A DNA stretch of 64,000 nucleotides from Penicillus capitatus (Eukaryota > Chlorophyta), in assembly GCA_965649825.1 (NCBI GenBank), contig OZ287694.1:1550001-1614000 (forward strand), given 5' to 3'. This document shows, one piece after another, positions 33,478 to 44,774 of this stretch. The first letter of the stretch is position 1. Every line of letters starts with the position of its first letter. The notes beneath the pieces were generated by a model, which had not been told where the DNA came from, ran no database searches, and saw only the letters and a list, made by a program, of their open reading frames with translations. A program made the position numbers and the translations under genes.

Positions 33478-35504
33478 ACTGTTATGAACTTCTAATTATC
33501 TTCGATAACCATCTGCCTAATGTTTTCCAGCGGTTAGGTGTTCAGCCGACACACGTCGCGGCTAATGGTCAGAGCGACAGGAAGGTTACGCACTCTCACC
33601 CAACCGCAACTGGTGGTTTCGCCAAGCGGTTTACTTGCTCATTCCCCTACACTTATGATGATCGTCTTTAAGCACGTAAATGGCGCAAAGCTGCATTCGG
33701 GCAAGATAGCAGTCGTATGGGCTGTTAAGCACTTTTTTCGGTCGGATGTGTTGGTCGTGCGAGTATTGCGAGCGGTATGCTAGCTGACAGCTTGCGTTGT
33801 ATGCAGACAGGACGGCAGCGACGACTCATAGGGGCAATGGCTGGCGTAAGTGACCGTCACGTCTGTCACCTCTCTCACCGTGTGGTTTGTCGCCAAGTCT
33901 CCTTAGACGACTGTCCAGCTGTCCCCTGTCACACACACAGTTTGTGTGGATCTGTGTGATGTCGAATGCAGCATTGCGGAAGTCTTCAGCTTCAAGACGC
34001 AGATGGTATCATACTGTATCATAATTCCATTTCTGGGAGTAGGGAGCCAGACAGTAGCTCGCAGTCATCAATTGGCGGCGGCCTGACGGCTCAATGAGCT
34101 GTTCCGCTTTTCGACAGGCGGCCCGTTTGGTGGATCTTGTGATCATGATCATTGGGTCATCTCTCGTGATTATTCTGTCTGGTGTGCTATTGCTGTGTAT
34201 GTAAGGTCAGAGAAGAAGTGAGTGTACAGGAGGCAGTTCGTTCTACGCTTCTTTACTCGTGGAAATCGGCTCGAAACCTCTTCCCTCCATCTCCCTGTAT
34301 AGCGAAACAGCGTACGACAACGTCGAATGGATAACGTCTGCGTTGACGGTAGATGACAGCGACAGCTCGAGGAGCAGCATCGCCGTGACTGGTTGACTAA
34401 TCGGACCTCTCGCTCGGACTCCGCAGTCGGTGGAATTCAAGGTCGCATTCTGTGTTTTTGGAATTTGTTGTACACTGTGGTTACCACACTTGCTTTGTAC
34501 CTTCTCGGCATTCAGCGAAGCTCGCTTCTTTGCCGCCAACTCAAAGAAAAGCAACGCACTGCGGATTTTGCTTCGAATCTGAAACCCGTCTGCCAGACAG
34601 ACATCGTGATATCCAAGAAACATTGCTAGGCCTGTCTCCAGAAACCCATAGCTCTCCTTTGTTGAAGGAACCGAGTTCCATTTAGTGCGTGTCGAAGATG
34701 AGAAAGCTAGAGAGTTACTGCAGAGGTTCTCCAGAGCACATAAAATCTACAGCAGCGTTAAAGAATTCAATCAAAGACTTTAAATAGATCAGACTGGAGA
34801 GCCGCCGTCAAATGGACGAGCGCCGTCAAGGATCCAAAAGACGGTTACAGATGACCGAGGGTCATCGTCGACCCGGACAAGGAAGTGTAATATCTTGCCT
34901 GTTTGCATCGTACTTCTGTCGAACGTACCAACTCGCGTTCAACCGAAAACGCTCCACCGACAAGAAACCTCGTGTCGTAACTTATCTCGCGGCAATACGC
35001 CTTCTTAACGAACTGGATCGTTGCTCTCTTGTTCTTGCGAGACGTTCACTCAGGTGAGGGGTCTCATCACATTTTGACTCGACATGTCATTCGAGGTCAC
35101 CACTTGGTCCATACTAAAAAGTGCGTCTCTGTCAACCAGCTTTGTCTCCTTCGGATGTTAAACATACTGAATGACGATTTGTTTTGAGCCAGAATTGGGA
35201 AAGCTTGTTTTCTTTTCTGTGTTCGGCACCCGCAAATCTATCGGTTCCTGCCTTCCTTGTGAGCCGACAGCTACGCGTTTTCAATACCTGTGAGCAACGT
35301 GTAGAGAAATGTATAGCGGAACGGCAACGCGTGTGCATAGATGGGAAATCATGGCCATCGATTAGCTCTATCTCTTAAAAACAATACCCTTAAGTTCAAG
35401 AGCACGTGGTGGGGGGCAGAAAAAGCTCAAAACGGGGGTATCCAACATGTTCAAAGTGGGTGATAGAGAATCATGAGACCTAACCGCCGGGGCCTGAGGT
35501 TGAT

Positions 35505-36577
35505 CGACCATTTGGTCGATTGGGACCTTTTGTTTCGATGGTGGGCTATGCAGTGAACGACTCTCTACCCTTTGCCATGATGGGCTTGCTGCTGATGCTT
35601 CGATATTCTACAGCATTCATGGTACTCTTCGACAATGGGTCTGGAGATGACGATCGCAACACCTTCGATACATTTCCGCATGCATTAGAGACGTTGTTCC
35701 ACACCAGCCTTGGGAACTTTGAAAATGACGTGAGTTCTGTCAGTCGACACGTTCCTTGGCAGATCTCAGTAACGATTTCTTGGTGCAGATGCTCCGTCCT
35801 TCCAATGACTTTCTCACAGTCTGGAGGGCTTTGCTGTTTAATTCCTTCGTCTATGTTGGGCCGATTGTGCTGATGAGTTTGTTGATTTCTATACTGACGG
35901 ATACCCACGACAGAGTTCGATCAAGAGAGAAGGTAGAACAGGCGATGTACCGACTGCAAGCAACGTACGACTGTGCTATAATTGGCGCATTTGTTCGGAA
36001 GTAAGACAACTCAGATTCGATTAGAATGCTGCACGAGTTTCTTTGGGTTTGTTCTGGCATTCAGGTGTATACTTAGTAAACCCTTCGGCGAAATTTTCAA
36101 CGCTTGGATAGTCGAACCATTATCGACGATAATAGATCGCAAGAACAGAGAACTCGGCAAGATCAGAGGCACGTGTTTTCACTTCCTGGTTCCTGAAGAC
36201 ATTGAAGAAGAATCCTATAACGAAGAGTGGCAAGGCAAATTTGTCACACTTGAAAGAACGATCAAGTCAGAAGCGGGAAAACACAGCACAGCTCTTGAAG
36301 GTCAATCAGTTACCTGATGCTAAAGACTTGGCAATCGATGATGTCTTGTTCAGAGATCCGTAAAAATACGAAGGATGAGTTTGTCGGGGTGATCGACAGA
36401 ATGCGCAAAATGGAAGAGACCGTGGGAGAGCAGATGCGTAAGATGGATGAGACCGTGGGCGAGATGAAACCACTGTCGACGAGAATGCGTAACATGGAAG
36501 AAAGCGTGGGCGAGATAAAAAACGCTGTTGACCAGATCCTTCAGAAACTCTCTAGACTCGAGCCTTCTACGGCGTAA
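35505..36577 (+). CDS. N-terminally truncated, pore-only TRP-like channel G (copy 1)
   Basis: The family homology begins abruptly inside S4 (RPFGRLGPFVSMVGYAVND), and no ankyrin-like, S1, S2 or S3 sequence precedes it. From there the gene is undamaged: S5 (MGLLLMLRYSTAFMVLF), pore helix with SLGNFEND, and S6 (IVLMSLLISILTDTHDRV). Three GT-AG introns keep frame. The tail has TCFHFLVPEDIEEESYN followed by a coiled coil built of near-repeats (MRKMEETVGE, MRKMDETVGE, MRNMEESVGE) to the stop at 36577. No clear start codon fits the first exon, so it is either a 5'-truncated pseudogene or a gene whose first exon lies elsewhere. The lack of frame damage in both copies is notable. It faces the opposite way to its neighbours. 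Confidence 0.6.
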
Positions 36578-37377
36578 GTGATTGCGAAGGATACAAATCA
36601 ACCTGCTTTACAACGACATCTCTCAGTTCTCGTTTTGTTTCCCTTTACTAAAAGGCATGTCTAATGGGAAGATACTGTTGAGACACTTTCGATGGCATTA
36701 TGGCATTCCATGCCCTGCCGATGATGGCCGCAGAAGACCTTCCTGGTGGGATTTTCAGCAATCATTCATTTCGTTATTTCCTCAGTTCCTCACTGGGGCA
36801 AGATCTAGCATACAAATCTTTCGCGTCTTTACCTGGACGAGAAACGTATGAACAACATGAAATCTTGATGGTATTGTGAAGGAGTGTTGTCTGTATAGTG
36901 TATCCACGAGATCTCCTCACCGGAACTCTGTCTAGTGCGTCAAGACTCTGAACGAAGTTGCGCGGTGTCCACAGAAGACCGACCTCGATTTCGAGATCGT
37001 TGAGATGTGGCACGGAGAGGCGCCGCTGCGCCGTTCATTCTGTGGTCACTGTGTTGTGCATCTCTTACCTCGAAGAGCTGGAAAGAGCAAAGCAGTGATA
37101 AAGGCATGGGGTTGTCAAGATCATAGCAATCTCTGTCGAAGGAAAACACCGTTCCCTCTGAAGCGGCATGCGTCCTGGAGCGAGCGTCGTACTCTAATGT
37201 GGCTCATGTTTCAGATTAAAGCGTCGAACTGATCGACAACAACTTCTGCCACTGATGGAAGGACTGGTTCATCGTACTTCTGACAAACATTAAAGCAACA
37301 TTGCATGCAATCTGAGGATACTGAAAACAGCAACGACTCTCAGCAAGAAATATTTTGACCGATACCCTTCTCCATCT
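36578..37377. other. Spacer, no gene recognised
   Basis: About 800 bp between the 3' ends of channel G and the serpin gene. It should hold both terminators. Only short frames without domains are seen. Confidence 0.45.
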
Positions 37378-38638
37378 TCATTCAATCTTCGTCTGCGTTC
37401 CTTGGAAGAGAATGGTCCCGTCTGATTCGTCCACGATGAAGTACAGAAAAGGACGATCGACGATGATGTTGAACGGGGGAGGAGAAGTGGAATAAGGAGC
37501 ACACCCCTCTAATGCGGAGACCGTCTTCGCTGACGCTTCCGTTCCCTACGCGACACTTCAGTCATCGCCGAGGCCGTAAAGAATCTCGACCTCTTCGTCC
37601 ACAATGATCTTGGCCTTGTGAATGAATTCGGAGATCTTCACCGGTGCAATACGAGAGATTCCGGAGAAATCCGCCGCAGACGAGAAGGCAGTCGACAGGC
37701 CGAGCTTGACAAGCATGTCTTTCAGAGGCTCTAGCGTCTGCTCCATTTCCCATTTGGGCATTTTGAGATCGTTGACCTTAAAATCGCGGAACCCACCGGC
37801 AAACAGTGAGCCGATCTGACTCAAGAGGCCCTCTTCTGCTGTCTTCCATCCGTCGCGCTTCTTCGGCAGCAGGACGTACATCGTGAATTCATCCGTGAAT
37901 TCATTCGTAAATTCCTCTCTTTCGTACGGCATGGCAAACAGAAGGGCGTCCAACGCACGTACATCCTTGACGCGGACTTTCAGTTCGCTCAGCCACATGA
38001 AAGGCACCCTCTGGTCGCCACCGACTGCGTGGAAGGTTTCGTCTCTTGTCCTGTCTACGGGGAAACTCGTTGTCCAGTTTCCCTTGAAGAAGAAGGCGCT
38101 GGAAACGACGAAGTTCGTGTCGGTCGAGAGGCCTCCGGGTGGAAGGATATCCGGAATCATCCCGGCCGTTCTCTTATTCACCCATGCGTTGATTCGGACG
38201 CGGACGTCTTCGGAGGATCGACGGAAATCCACCGATCTGACGTTGGCCGGCCCGACGTGCTTCACGTACTTTTTCCTGATTTTGACCGACTGCTCGACGT
38301 AGATGCGGTTCGCCATCTTCGCGACGGAGTCGCCCGAGTACGCTGTCGCCTTGGAGGAAAGGCTGCTTCTGACGCGTTCATCCTAGACACGATTCGTCAG
38401 CCAAATCGCACGTGCGAAGCAGCCAGCACACATCGAATTCGAAGAGATTCTCGAGTTCGGCCTTGGTCTCGCCGCGAGCGCCGTTGTAGATGAGGAAGAA
38501 GCACATGGCTATGGACAGGGGCGAGAAGATGAGATTCTCGTCCACGTGCTGCGGCCTCCATTCGGACAAGATCTGCTGCCCAAAAACGTTCACCGATCCC
38601 GCCGGCGATAACGGTTCGCCGTCGACGATCGAATGCAT
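37378..38638 (-). CDS. Serpin (serine/cysteine protease inhibitor), copy 1
   Basis: Three exons give about 389 residues, the normal serpin length. Exon 1 from the ATG at 38638 contains ENLIFSPLSIAMCFFLIYNG and ARGETKAELENLF. Exon 2 carries KMANRIYVEQ, INAWVNKRTAGMIPDILPPG, VVSSAFFFKGNW, DETFHAVGGDQRVPFM, MYVLLPKK and KMPKWEMEQTLEPLKDML. Exon 3 supplies the hinge and reactive loop. Removing the intron that starts GTCGAG restores VDEEGTEASAKT, close to the inhibitory consensus E-E-G-T-E-A-[A/S]-A, followed by the conserved NIIVDRPFLYFIVDE. The loop between hinge and RPF is about six residues longer than in alpha-1-antitrypsin. P1 cannot be fixed (Cys, Tyr or nearby). No signal peptide is seen at this ATG, so a cytosolic inhibitor is likely unless an upstream exon exists. 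Confidence 0.9.
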
Positions 38639-39878
38639 CCTGCACGAGTTCAGAAGAAGCGCCGCCGCAGAAAGGACAACACGAAGAGGGTGCGAGGACG
38701 GATAACAATCGCGACAGCCGGCTTTGTAACCTGCTTCTAACGCGACTTGGAAGCTACTACAGTTCCCCCGCGCGATGTGACTGCGCATCTGCCAGCTGTC
38801 CTTCGTCTGCAGCGACAGGCGCAGACCATAACGACCACTCTTGCCCAAGGTCTCGTCGGTTTGTTGCCTGTCGCATTGCGACTGTAACGCGTCTGCTGCG
38901 CAGTTCGACGGGCGACGGGTCCAGCATTGTTGTGTCACTGCCGAGGAATTGCCGTCGGGGCGAATGGCGGTCTGCCAGTACAGGAACCATCTGCTCCGTT
39001 CGCGCGCGGTGCTAAAGAACCCACAAAGAAGAACACGATCACTTTCTTTGCTGTCCGATCTCTCAGGCCACACTGAATGGAGAAACGTTTAGGGAATCTG
39101 CATCGCTCCATCCACAGGTTTCGTGGCAGACCTGTCTGTGCGTTGAATACAGCTGATGAATGACCAAGAGGCCGAACGCACCTGCATTGCGAGCGCCATT
39201 CTTCTGCCGCAGTGTTATTCGTTGGGAGCTGCATCCTGCCCTAACTGAAACATCTGATCAGAGGGAAGATCTCTCTGCGCGTCGATTTCTTCTTGGCAAA
39301 CACTTTCCGATTCAACTCTGCAGAGCGACAGCGATCGAGCAGGAATCGTCAACGGTGCCATCAGGAAGGAGATCGGGATCCCTGAATCGTGTGCGCTTTT
39401 CGTTCGAGTTGGATACGTGGTTTTAAGACAATCGACACGAACTTAAATACCCTTCTCTCAGAAAGGTGTCCCCGAGACATTGTAATGTTTGCAGGAAGCT
39501 GTGCCGAATGCAACTATCCAAACTGAATTTAGATGAATGTTCTGCAGGTACGACGGACTGCCGTTTCATTAATGCTCTTCCGACGCATTACTGATCGGCA
39601 ATAGCGACATGAGATAGAGAGTTTATGCTAACGATAACAATACGGATCCTAATAACTTCGTTCCACATAAACAAAGGGAAAGCCCAGGAGGATTCTTTAC
39701 TATACAACTGGTGGAAGTATAAATGATTGTGCAAGACCTTCTTCGCACGGACTCGCCAGAAATTGTTGCTGTCATAGAATCTAACAGCAATCTATACAGC
39801 ACTTGACAATTCCCTTTTAAAAAATCATGACAGACGACGCTGAGCATTGCAAGTGTGGTGCAATGCTGCAGCAAAATT
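38639..39878. other. Spacer, no gene recognised
   Basis: Serpin upstream region and the 3' flank of channel D. The GGGTATTTAAG string (minus strand) is at 39,442-39,452. Frames overlapping the serpin first exon extend to 39,073 but look non-coding upstream of 38,640. Sequence up to 39,540 recurs at the window end. Confidence 0.45.
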
Positions 39879-42349
39879 TCAATCAGTTGAAGCTGTTAGT
39901 TGATCAAGTTTCTCAAGGACGCGAACCAGATTGGTCTCTATCGTCTTCACGCGTTCGTCCAGTTGATGGATCTGTGTCTGTACGTTTTGAACCGTTCTCT
40001 GAGGCGGCTGAAACGGTTCGTTGCCATCTCCGACTTTGTTCAGCGCGCGATTTCCTTCCCCTTTTGATCTTTCTTCGTCCGTCTTTGCCACGCGCACCAG
40101 GTAGTGGAAGTATCGTTGACGGTCCAGATCTCTGAGATGAAATCTCCGAAACCAACTCTTCGCTCTCGCTTCTGACTTTCTCACCATTTCTGCACGTCTG
40201 CGATCGATGTCGAGCGTCCTACGGGGGAGGCCTGTGCATCCCAATGACAGCAATGGCTAAGGTGTTACTGAGAATTCTCCTCAGGAGGAACGAAACGATG
40301 AGCGATGTAGCGTAGAGTGGCGCCAGCCAACTCTGCACGGCATTTCACCAGTTCTTCCTCCTCGGTGGATCGGACGCGGTTGTATGTATCGCCGAGAATA
40401 GCGATCAGCAGACTGAGCAGCACAATTCCGCCGACGAAGATGAAGCCGTTGAAGAGAAGCGATCTCCACACGCCGATGAACGTGTCCGTGGAGCGAAACA
40501 CCTGCGAACAAACGCCGTGAGAGGTGTCAAGCATAAGAAGACGCACTTCCTCTTCAAAGTTCCCAACGGCGGCATGGAAAAGGATCTTGAGGACGCGGAA
40601 AAACGAGCTTTCGTCTTCGTGGCTGTCATCGTCTTCGGAGCGAGTGTCATTTCCCACTGTGCCATTTGCGTCTGCGCCGCCGGTCTCGTCGCTGCCGTCT
40701 TCGTCCCGGTAGAACTTTGGATTGAAGAGGACTCGGAAAGCGAAGGAGAATCCCACGAGTACAGAGGCTCCCAGGCCAGAGAACGGAACCACGGCCTTCA
40801 TTGAGTACCTGGCCATCGAGACGAAATAGCCGATCTTGTCAAAGGGCACGAGGTCCTCAACCACCTGGATCCACATAGACAGTTGACAGTGATTAGACAG
40901 ATCTGCCGACCGGCAGTCGGAGAAGGGCTCACCAGCATCCAGAAGAGAACGCAGCCGAGGGATGTCAGGAACGCGGAAAACTGGTCCTGATGCTCGGAGT
41001 GGAACGCATGCACTGTCAACAAGAAGCTCACCACGATGTTGAGGATCCTACGTTCCACGCTGCCGTCTGTCCTTGTCTACGGCATTGACGCACTTGATCA
41101 TCGAATCTCTGATCGGCAGCGTCGCCAACGGCAAAGCAAACGACAGCAGGATCGAGAACCGTAGGAGCCGCTCGTCTAGTCCGCTCGGTTCTTCTCGCCG
41201 CAGACCGTAGGAGGCAGCGAAGAATGAGAAGAAGCCAGCGGCGAGCACGTCCACGATCAAGAGGAACAAGAATCGGCCGCAGAGCGAGTAGAACATCCAG
41301 TTGGTGAATGCCTTCACAGACTCGGAGTTGAACACGTCCAGACGAAGATTGGATGTCGACAGCATCCGCAGGACATGATTCCACCCAAGCGTCGTATGGG
41401 GCGTTGAACGAATGCCGACAGTATTCGAGCAGGCCTTCTTCCGGACGAAGTGCTGATCGACGCAGAAGAATTTCGCGATCACGTCGACCTGGAAGTCCGA
41501 TGTCTTGGCCATCTCTGCGGCGTACTCTTCGCTGTTGCGCATCCAGAAGTCTTTCGTTGCGGCACTGTTCGGCATTGTCCAGTCGTCCAAGGCCTCGTTC
41601 GTCGTCATCGCGATCGGACGTCTGCCATTCTTCTCGAACAGCGTGTAGGGCACACTGAATCTGCCGTACTCGAACGCGAACTTGTCGTTCTCTAGGTAAT
41701 CTGCCATGAGATTCGGAAACTTCTTGACCAAAGGGATCAGGTAGTTCGTCAGAATGACGCAGGATTCGTCAACCGACAGGCGCTTCTCTATTAAGTAGTC
41801 CATGACGAACGCCGCCACGTCGACGGAACCCTTCTGTATGGCCCAGTCCAGAGTGGGACAGGAGCCCTTGTTGATCTCGACGAATCTGCTGCGATCTCTG
41901 GCGTAGTCTAGCAGCAGTCTTGCACTGTCCAGCTGTTGCTGAACGATGGCATCGCACAGCAGAGGGACGTCATTGCTGTTGACGGCGGTGATGACGCTGA
42001 TGCCGTAATGCGAGATCAGCCTGCACGAACACACCCTGTCTGTCATTTCATTCTGTCAAGGCAGTCATGTCATACGTTGCCGTCGTCTCTGCCATCCAGA
42101 GCGGAACTGAGATGACGGCATCAGTTTCGACGACAGGGCAGCTGCGGACGGTCGGCCCTGCGCAAAAGACTGTAAACAGAACGTCAGAGCCAGCGTGTAT
42201 AGAACGCGACTTTTGAAGATGCCAGTCGGCTTCCGGTTCTCTTTGGTGAATGTTTGTGTGTTCGGGACTGGCACCGATGGCTGGCGTCCTAGGTAGAGGG
42301 AGAGCTCCACGTCTTCAGAATGTCCGGAAGAACGGTCGTCCGTGTTCAT
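39879..42349 (-). CDS. TRP-like ion channel, paralog D
   Basis: A complete family member. An N-terminal exon (ATG at 42349, MNTDDRSSGHSEDVELSLY) precedes the ankyrin-like helical region (VPLLCDAIVQQQLDSARLLL, LDWAIQKGSVDVAAFVMDYL). Then come FEYGRFSVPYTLFEKNGRRP and KDFWMRNSEE, S1 (FLFLLIVDVLAAGFFSFFAA), S2 and S3. The S4-S6 exons carry PFDKIGYFVSMARY, VLVGFSFAFRVLF, an acidic turret, pore VGNFEEEV, and IVLLSLLIAILGDTYNRV. The tail has RYFHYLVRV and a coiled coil to the stop at 39879. It is the closest relative of paralog A at the left edge of the window, down to shared strings of 15-20 residues. The junction between exon 1 and the ankyrin-like exon is not resolved. Confidence 0.82.
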
Positions 42350-44774
42350 CGCGCTGTCGAGTGGGTTAACGCACGAGGAATGCGTGTGCGCTGCAAACGC
42401 TTAGCTTTCGAGATGCGGAAAAGATATAAAGATGAGGTTTGATTCACCGGCTTAGACGGATCTGGCCTTTAATGGTCGAATCGTCTGATCTGGTCAGTTA
42501 CCGCATCTCTGCGCATCAGATGGAGCAGAGCTTCTCACCAGCAGCCTACTGACTAGATGAACGGGCCTGTGCCACCGTTGACACCACATAGTGCAGGAGC
42601 AAAACGATGTTTCAAAAGAAAGTGAACAGACAGGCGAAATCGATAGAATTGACGAAGGCGCATATGATACATGATGCGGGATGCTTCTGGTCGGCACCCG
42701 ATAGGAGGTGACGTGGACACAACGTGATGCGACTACGTGGCACGCATCAAAGATCGTCTTGAAATGACGTTGAGCCGTCGAGTTGATGATACTGGAAGGT
42801 AAGATTCCTCTAGTTAGCTTCCTCTTAGACGAAGGATTCATCTGAACGCAATAAACCCGCGTCTTAGAGAATACCCACGACAACTGCATGTTTCAATGGG
42901 GCGGAGGTTGAGTAGATGTCTACAAGTGAAAGGCGTTTTCGTGCCGTTTGTCTCCCTTTTTCAGAGGTGGATCTTCGACGCTCATGATGAGCAGAGCGCC
43001 TAGAATTCCAAATGCCAGTGAATCCGTAAACACATACTGGATCATGGGGACGAACGAGGCAGTTGCATTCAGGGATCTCTGATAGAATAGAATCTGGAAG
43101 ACAGCAATGTCACCGACAACGCCAAAGAACGGCATCTTCACTCACAGTCTTGCAGAAAAATGCGCACTCTATTGCAACAACCACGGCGGCGACACGATGT
43201 GGGGCTCCGAAGGATCGCTGCCTCTTTCCTGCAACCAAGAGGGCGTCGGTCTGGAACTGAACGTGGCTGTATACAAAATTGCCTAAGACACTCGCAAACA
43301 GCAACACTCTTCCACTTCCGTCGCTTTCCTGTTGTCACGGAGAGAACAGCGCCTAGTTCCATCACGTCCGTCTATACACGTAGACCTTCTGAGCTCCGTC
43401 ATCCGAAATACACCACGCTGTCACATCATTCGGCGATTTATAGCTATCAGAGAGCCGTGGATAGACAGCGCGATTCCACCCGTGATAAACGACACATCGC
43501 GTCAACGTCTCGTTTTCGTCCACAACGAAAACAGATTGGAGAGAGCTGCGTAGAGCACAATGAACTGTGATGCATCGTCGTCACAGAATCCAAGATCGAC
43601 GGCTTTTGTTCGTTTCGGATACGCCAACGACAAGGCTCACGAAATCCATCCGTCCCCCAGACCCAATGACATCATGCTGCACGACACCTCAGCGGCACAC
43701 GATTGCGTCTGTTCACGGAAGATCGCCATGGTCATCTGTGATAAGACATGTGGCATCGCTCGAGAGGCAAAAACAGCAATCTTCTCCCAAGACATCCTCA
43801 GCAGTCGGTCCGACAACAGCGAGGTATCGGCTGCCGTTACGCTGCTTACTAAGAGAGTCTGCCGTAACGCGGTGGAAGTGAAGCTGAGAGCAGACGGCGT
43901 GTCTTCGACAGTGATTGTCTTCTCGTGCCGCTCGTGACGTCCAGGGTGATGCTTGATGAAGTGGAGGTCGACGAGTGTGCGGTATGATGTGAGAATGGAT
44001 TCTTCTGGCGGTCGTTTCGCATTGTTGGTACGTTCCACGACATGAAGGCCAGAACGTCGAACACGGGTCTGCGCGTTTTGCCGCTGTCGTACACGACATA
44101 CGTGTTGTCAAATCAGTAGCTCGTCAGTCACATCAGAGAAGTGAAGAACATGATGGTTCGGGATCCAGATGATCTGACGTACTCCTCAATCGATTCACCT
44201 TTTGAGCGAGTCGAGCGATTTTATTGAAGATACGACAGGAATGCCGAAGCGACGGTTGGTGTCGTCTCGTGAAGTATTGACGTGTCGAGGTAACCCCGAT
44301 CGATAGCGCGACGGCACGGATGGATCGTCGAAGGGACAGTGCTGTACGTGACGTCAATGTCATCGTTCAAGCCGAATCAGATGCCAACAATGGACGACTT
44401 TGGCATACGCTTTCTCGCCTCAGTAACGCTACGTTTAGAAATCATGTATTGTTTCGTACAAGACAACTGACAACTGCCGAAACGGCACCCGCCATACACT
44501 TCTAACAAGATGTACGATATAAGAAAGCTTTTTCGGATGAAACGAGCACAACGCTAAAAGCTGCACTCTGTCACAACTTGAATAAAAACGATACAAACCG
44601 CTGCCCATTCCTTTCCGTTTATACAAGTCTTGTCGCGGCTTAATAGACGACGACGCGGTGCGTTCAAAGGCGGTAAGAATATGACGATTCGGGTGCATTT
44701 ATTGGCCATGCACGCATTGCAATGTTTCGTGGAGAGGATACTAAAAGAACCTTGAACGTCAATCGCGGGTCGCT
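42350..44774. other. Spacer containing one channel relic
   Basis: About 2.4 kb between the starts of channel D and the end of channel E. Apart from the fragment at about 42,985-43,245 (listed separately) I find no gene. Frames at 43,560-43,937 (+) and 43,637-44,111 (-) overlap each other and lack domains. Confidence 0.5.
42985..43245 (-). pseudogene. Relic of a C-type TRP-like channel (S3-S5 fragment)
   Basis: The minus strand encodes AVVVAIECAFFCKTV and, after a frame change, VFQILFYQRSLNATASFVPM and QYVFTDSLAFGILGALLIM. These match paralog C (AVIAAVECMSFW, VFQILFYLQPLSATGPLVSM, YVFRDIMAFAILH). Nothing of the pore, S6 or tail follows, and no ankyrin-like exon precedes it. It is therefore a dead fragment of a channel most like C. 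Confidence 0.7.

Larger units (their letters stand above)
33263..35504. other. Spacer, no certain gene
   Basis: About 2.2 kb between the U-box gene start and truncated channel G, conserved almost base for base in copy 2. It holds a TATA-like string and an inverted repeat near the U-box gene (listed separately). A 126-codon frame with a true ATG lies on the minus strand at 34,243-34,623 (MFLGYHDVCLADGFQ...). It is kept in both copies, but the duplication is too recent for that to count as evidence, and no domain is visible. Confidence 0.45.
26600..39540. repeat. Segmental duplication, copy 1
   Basis: Every gene and spacer here recurs in the same order and orientation at about 50,080-64,000. 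The offset is 23,482 bp up to position 28,345 and 24,460 bp after it. The 978-bp difference is exactly one LTR insertion plus its target duplication in copy 2. Coding sequences differ at only a few residues, and non-coding spacers are just as similar, so the event is recent. The end at 39,540 is set by the window edge in copy 2, so the true unit may be longer. Contents: channel F, U-box protein, truncated channel G, serpin. Confidence 0.97.

Noticed and set aside
34243-34623. 126-codon hypothetical gene
   Set aside because: It has an ATG but no domain, no splice structure and no independent conservation; noted only within the spacer entry.
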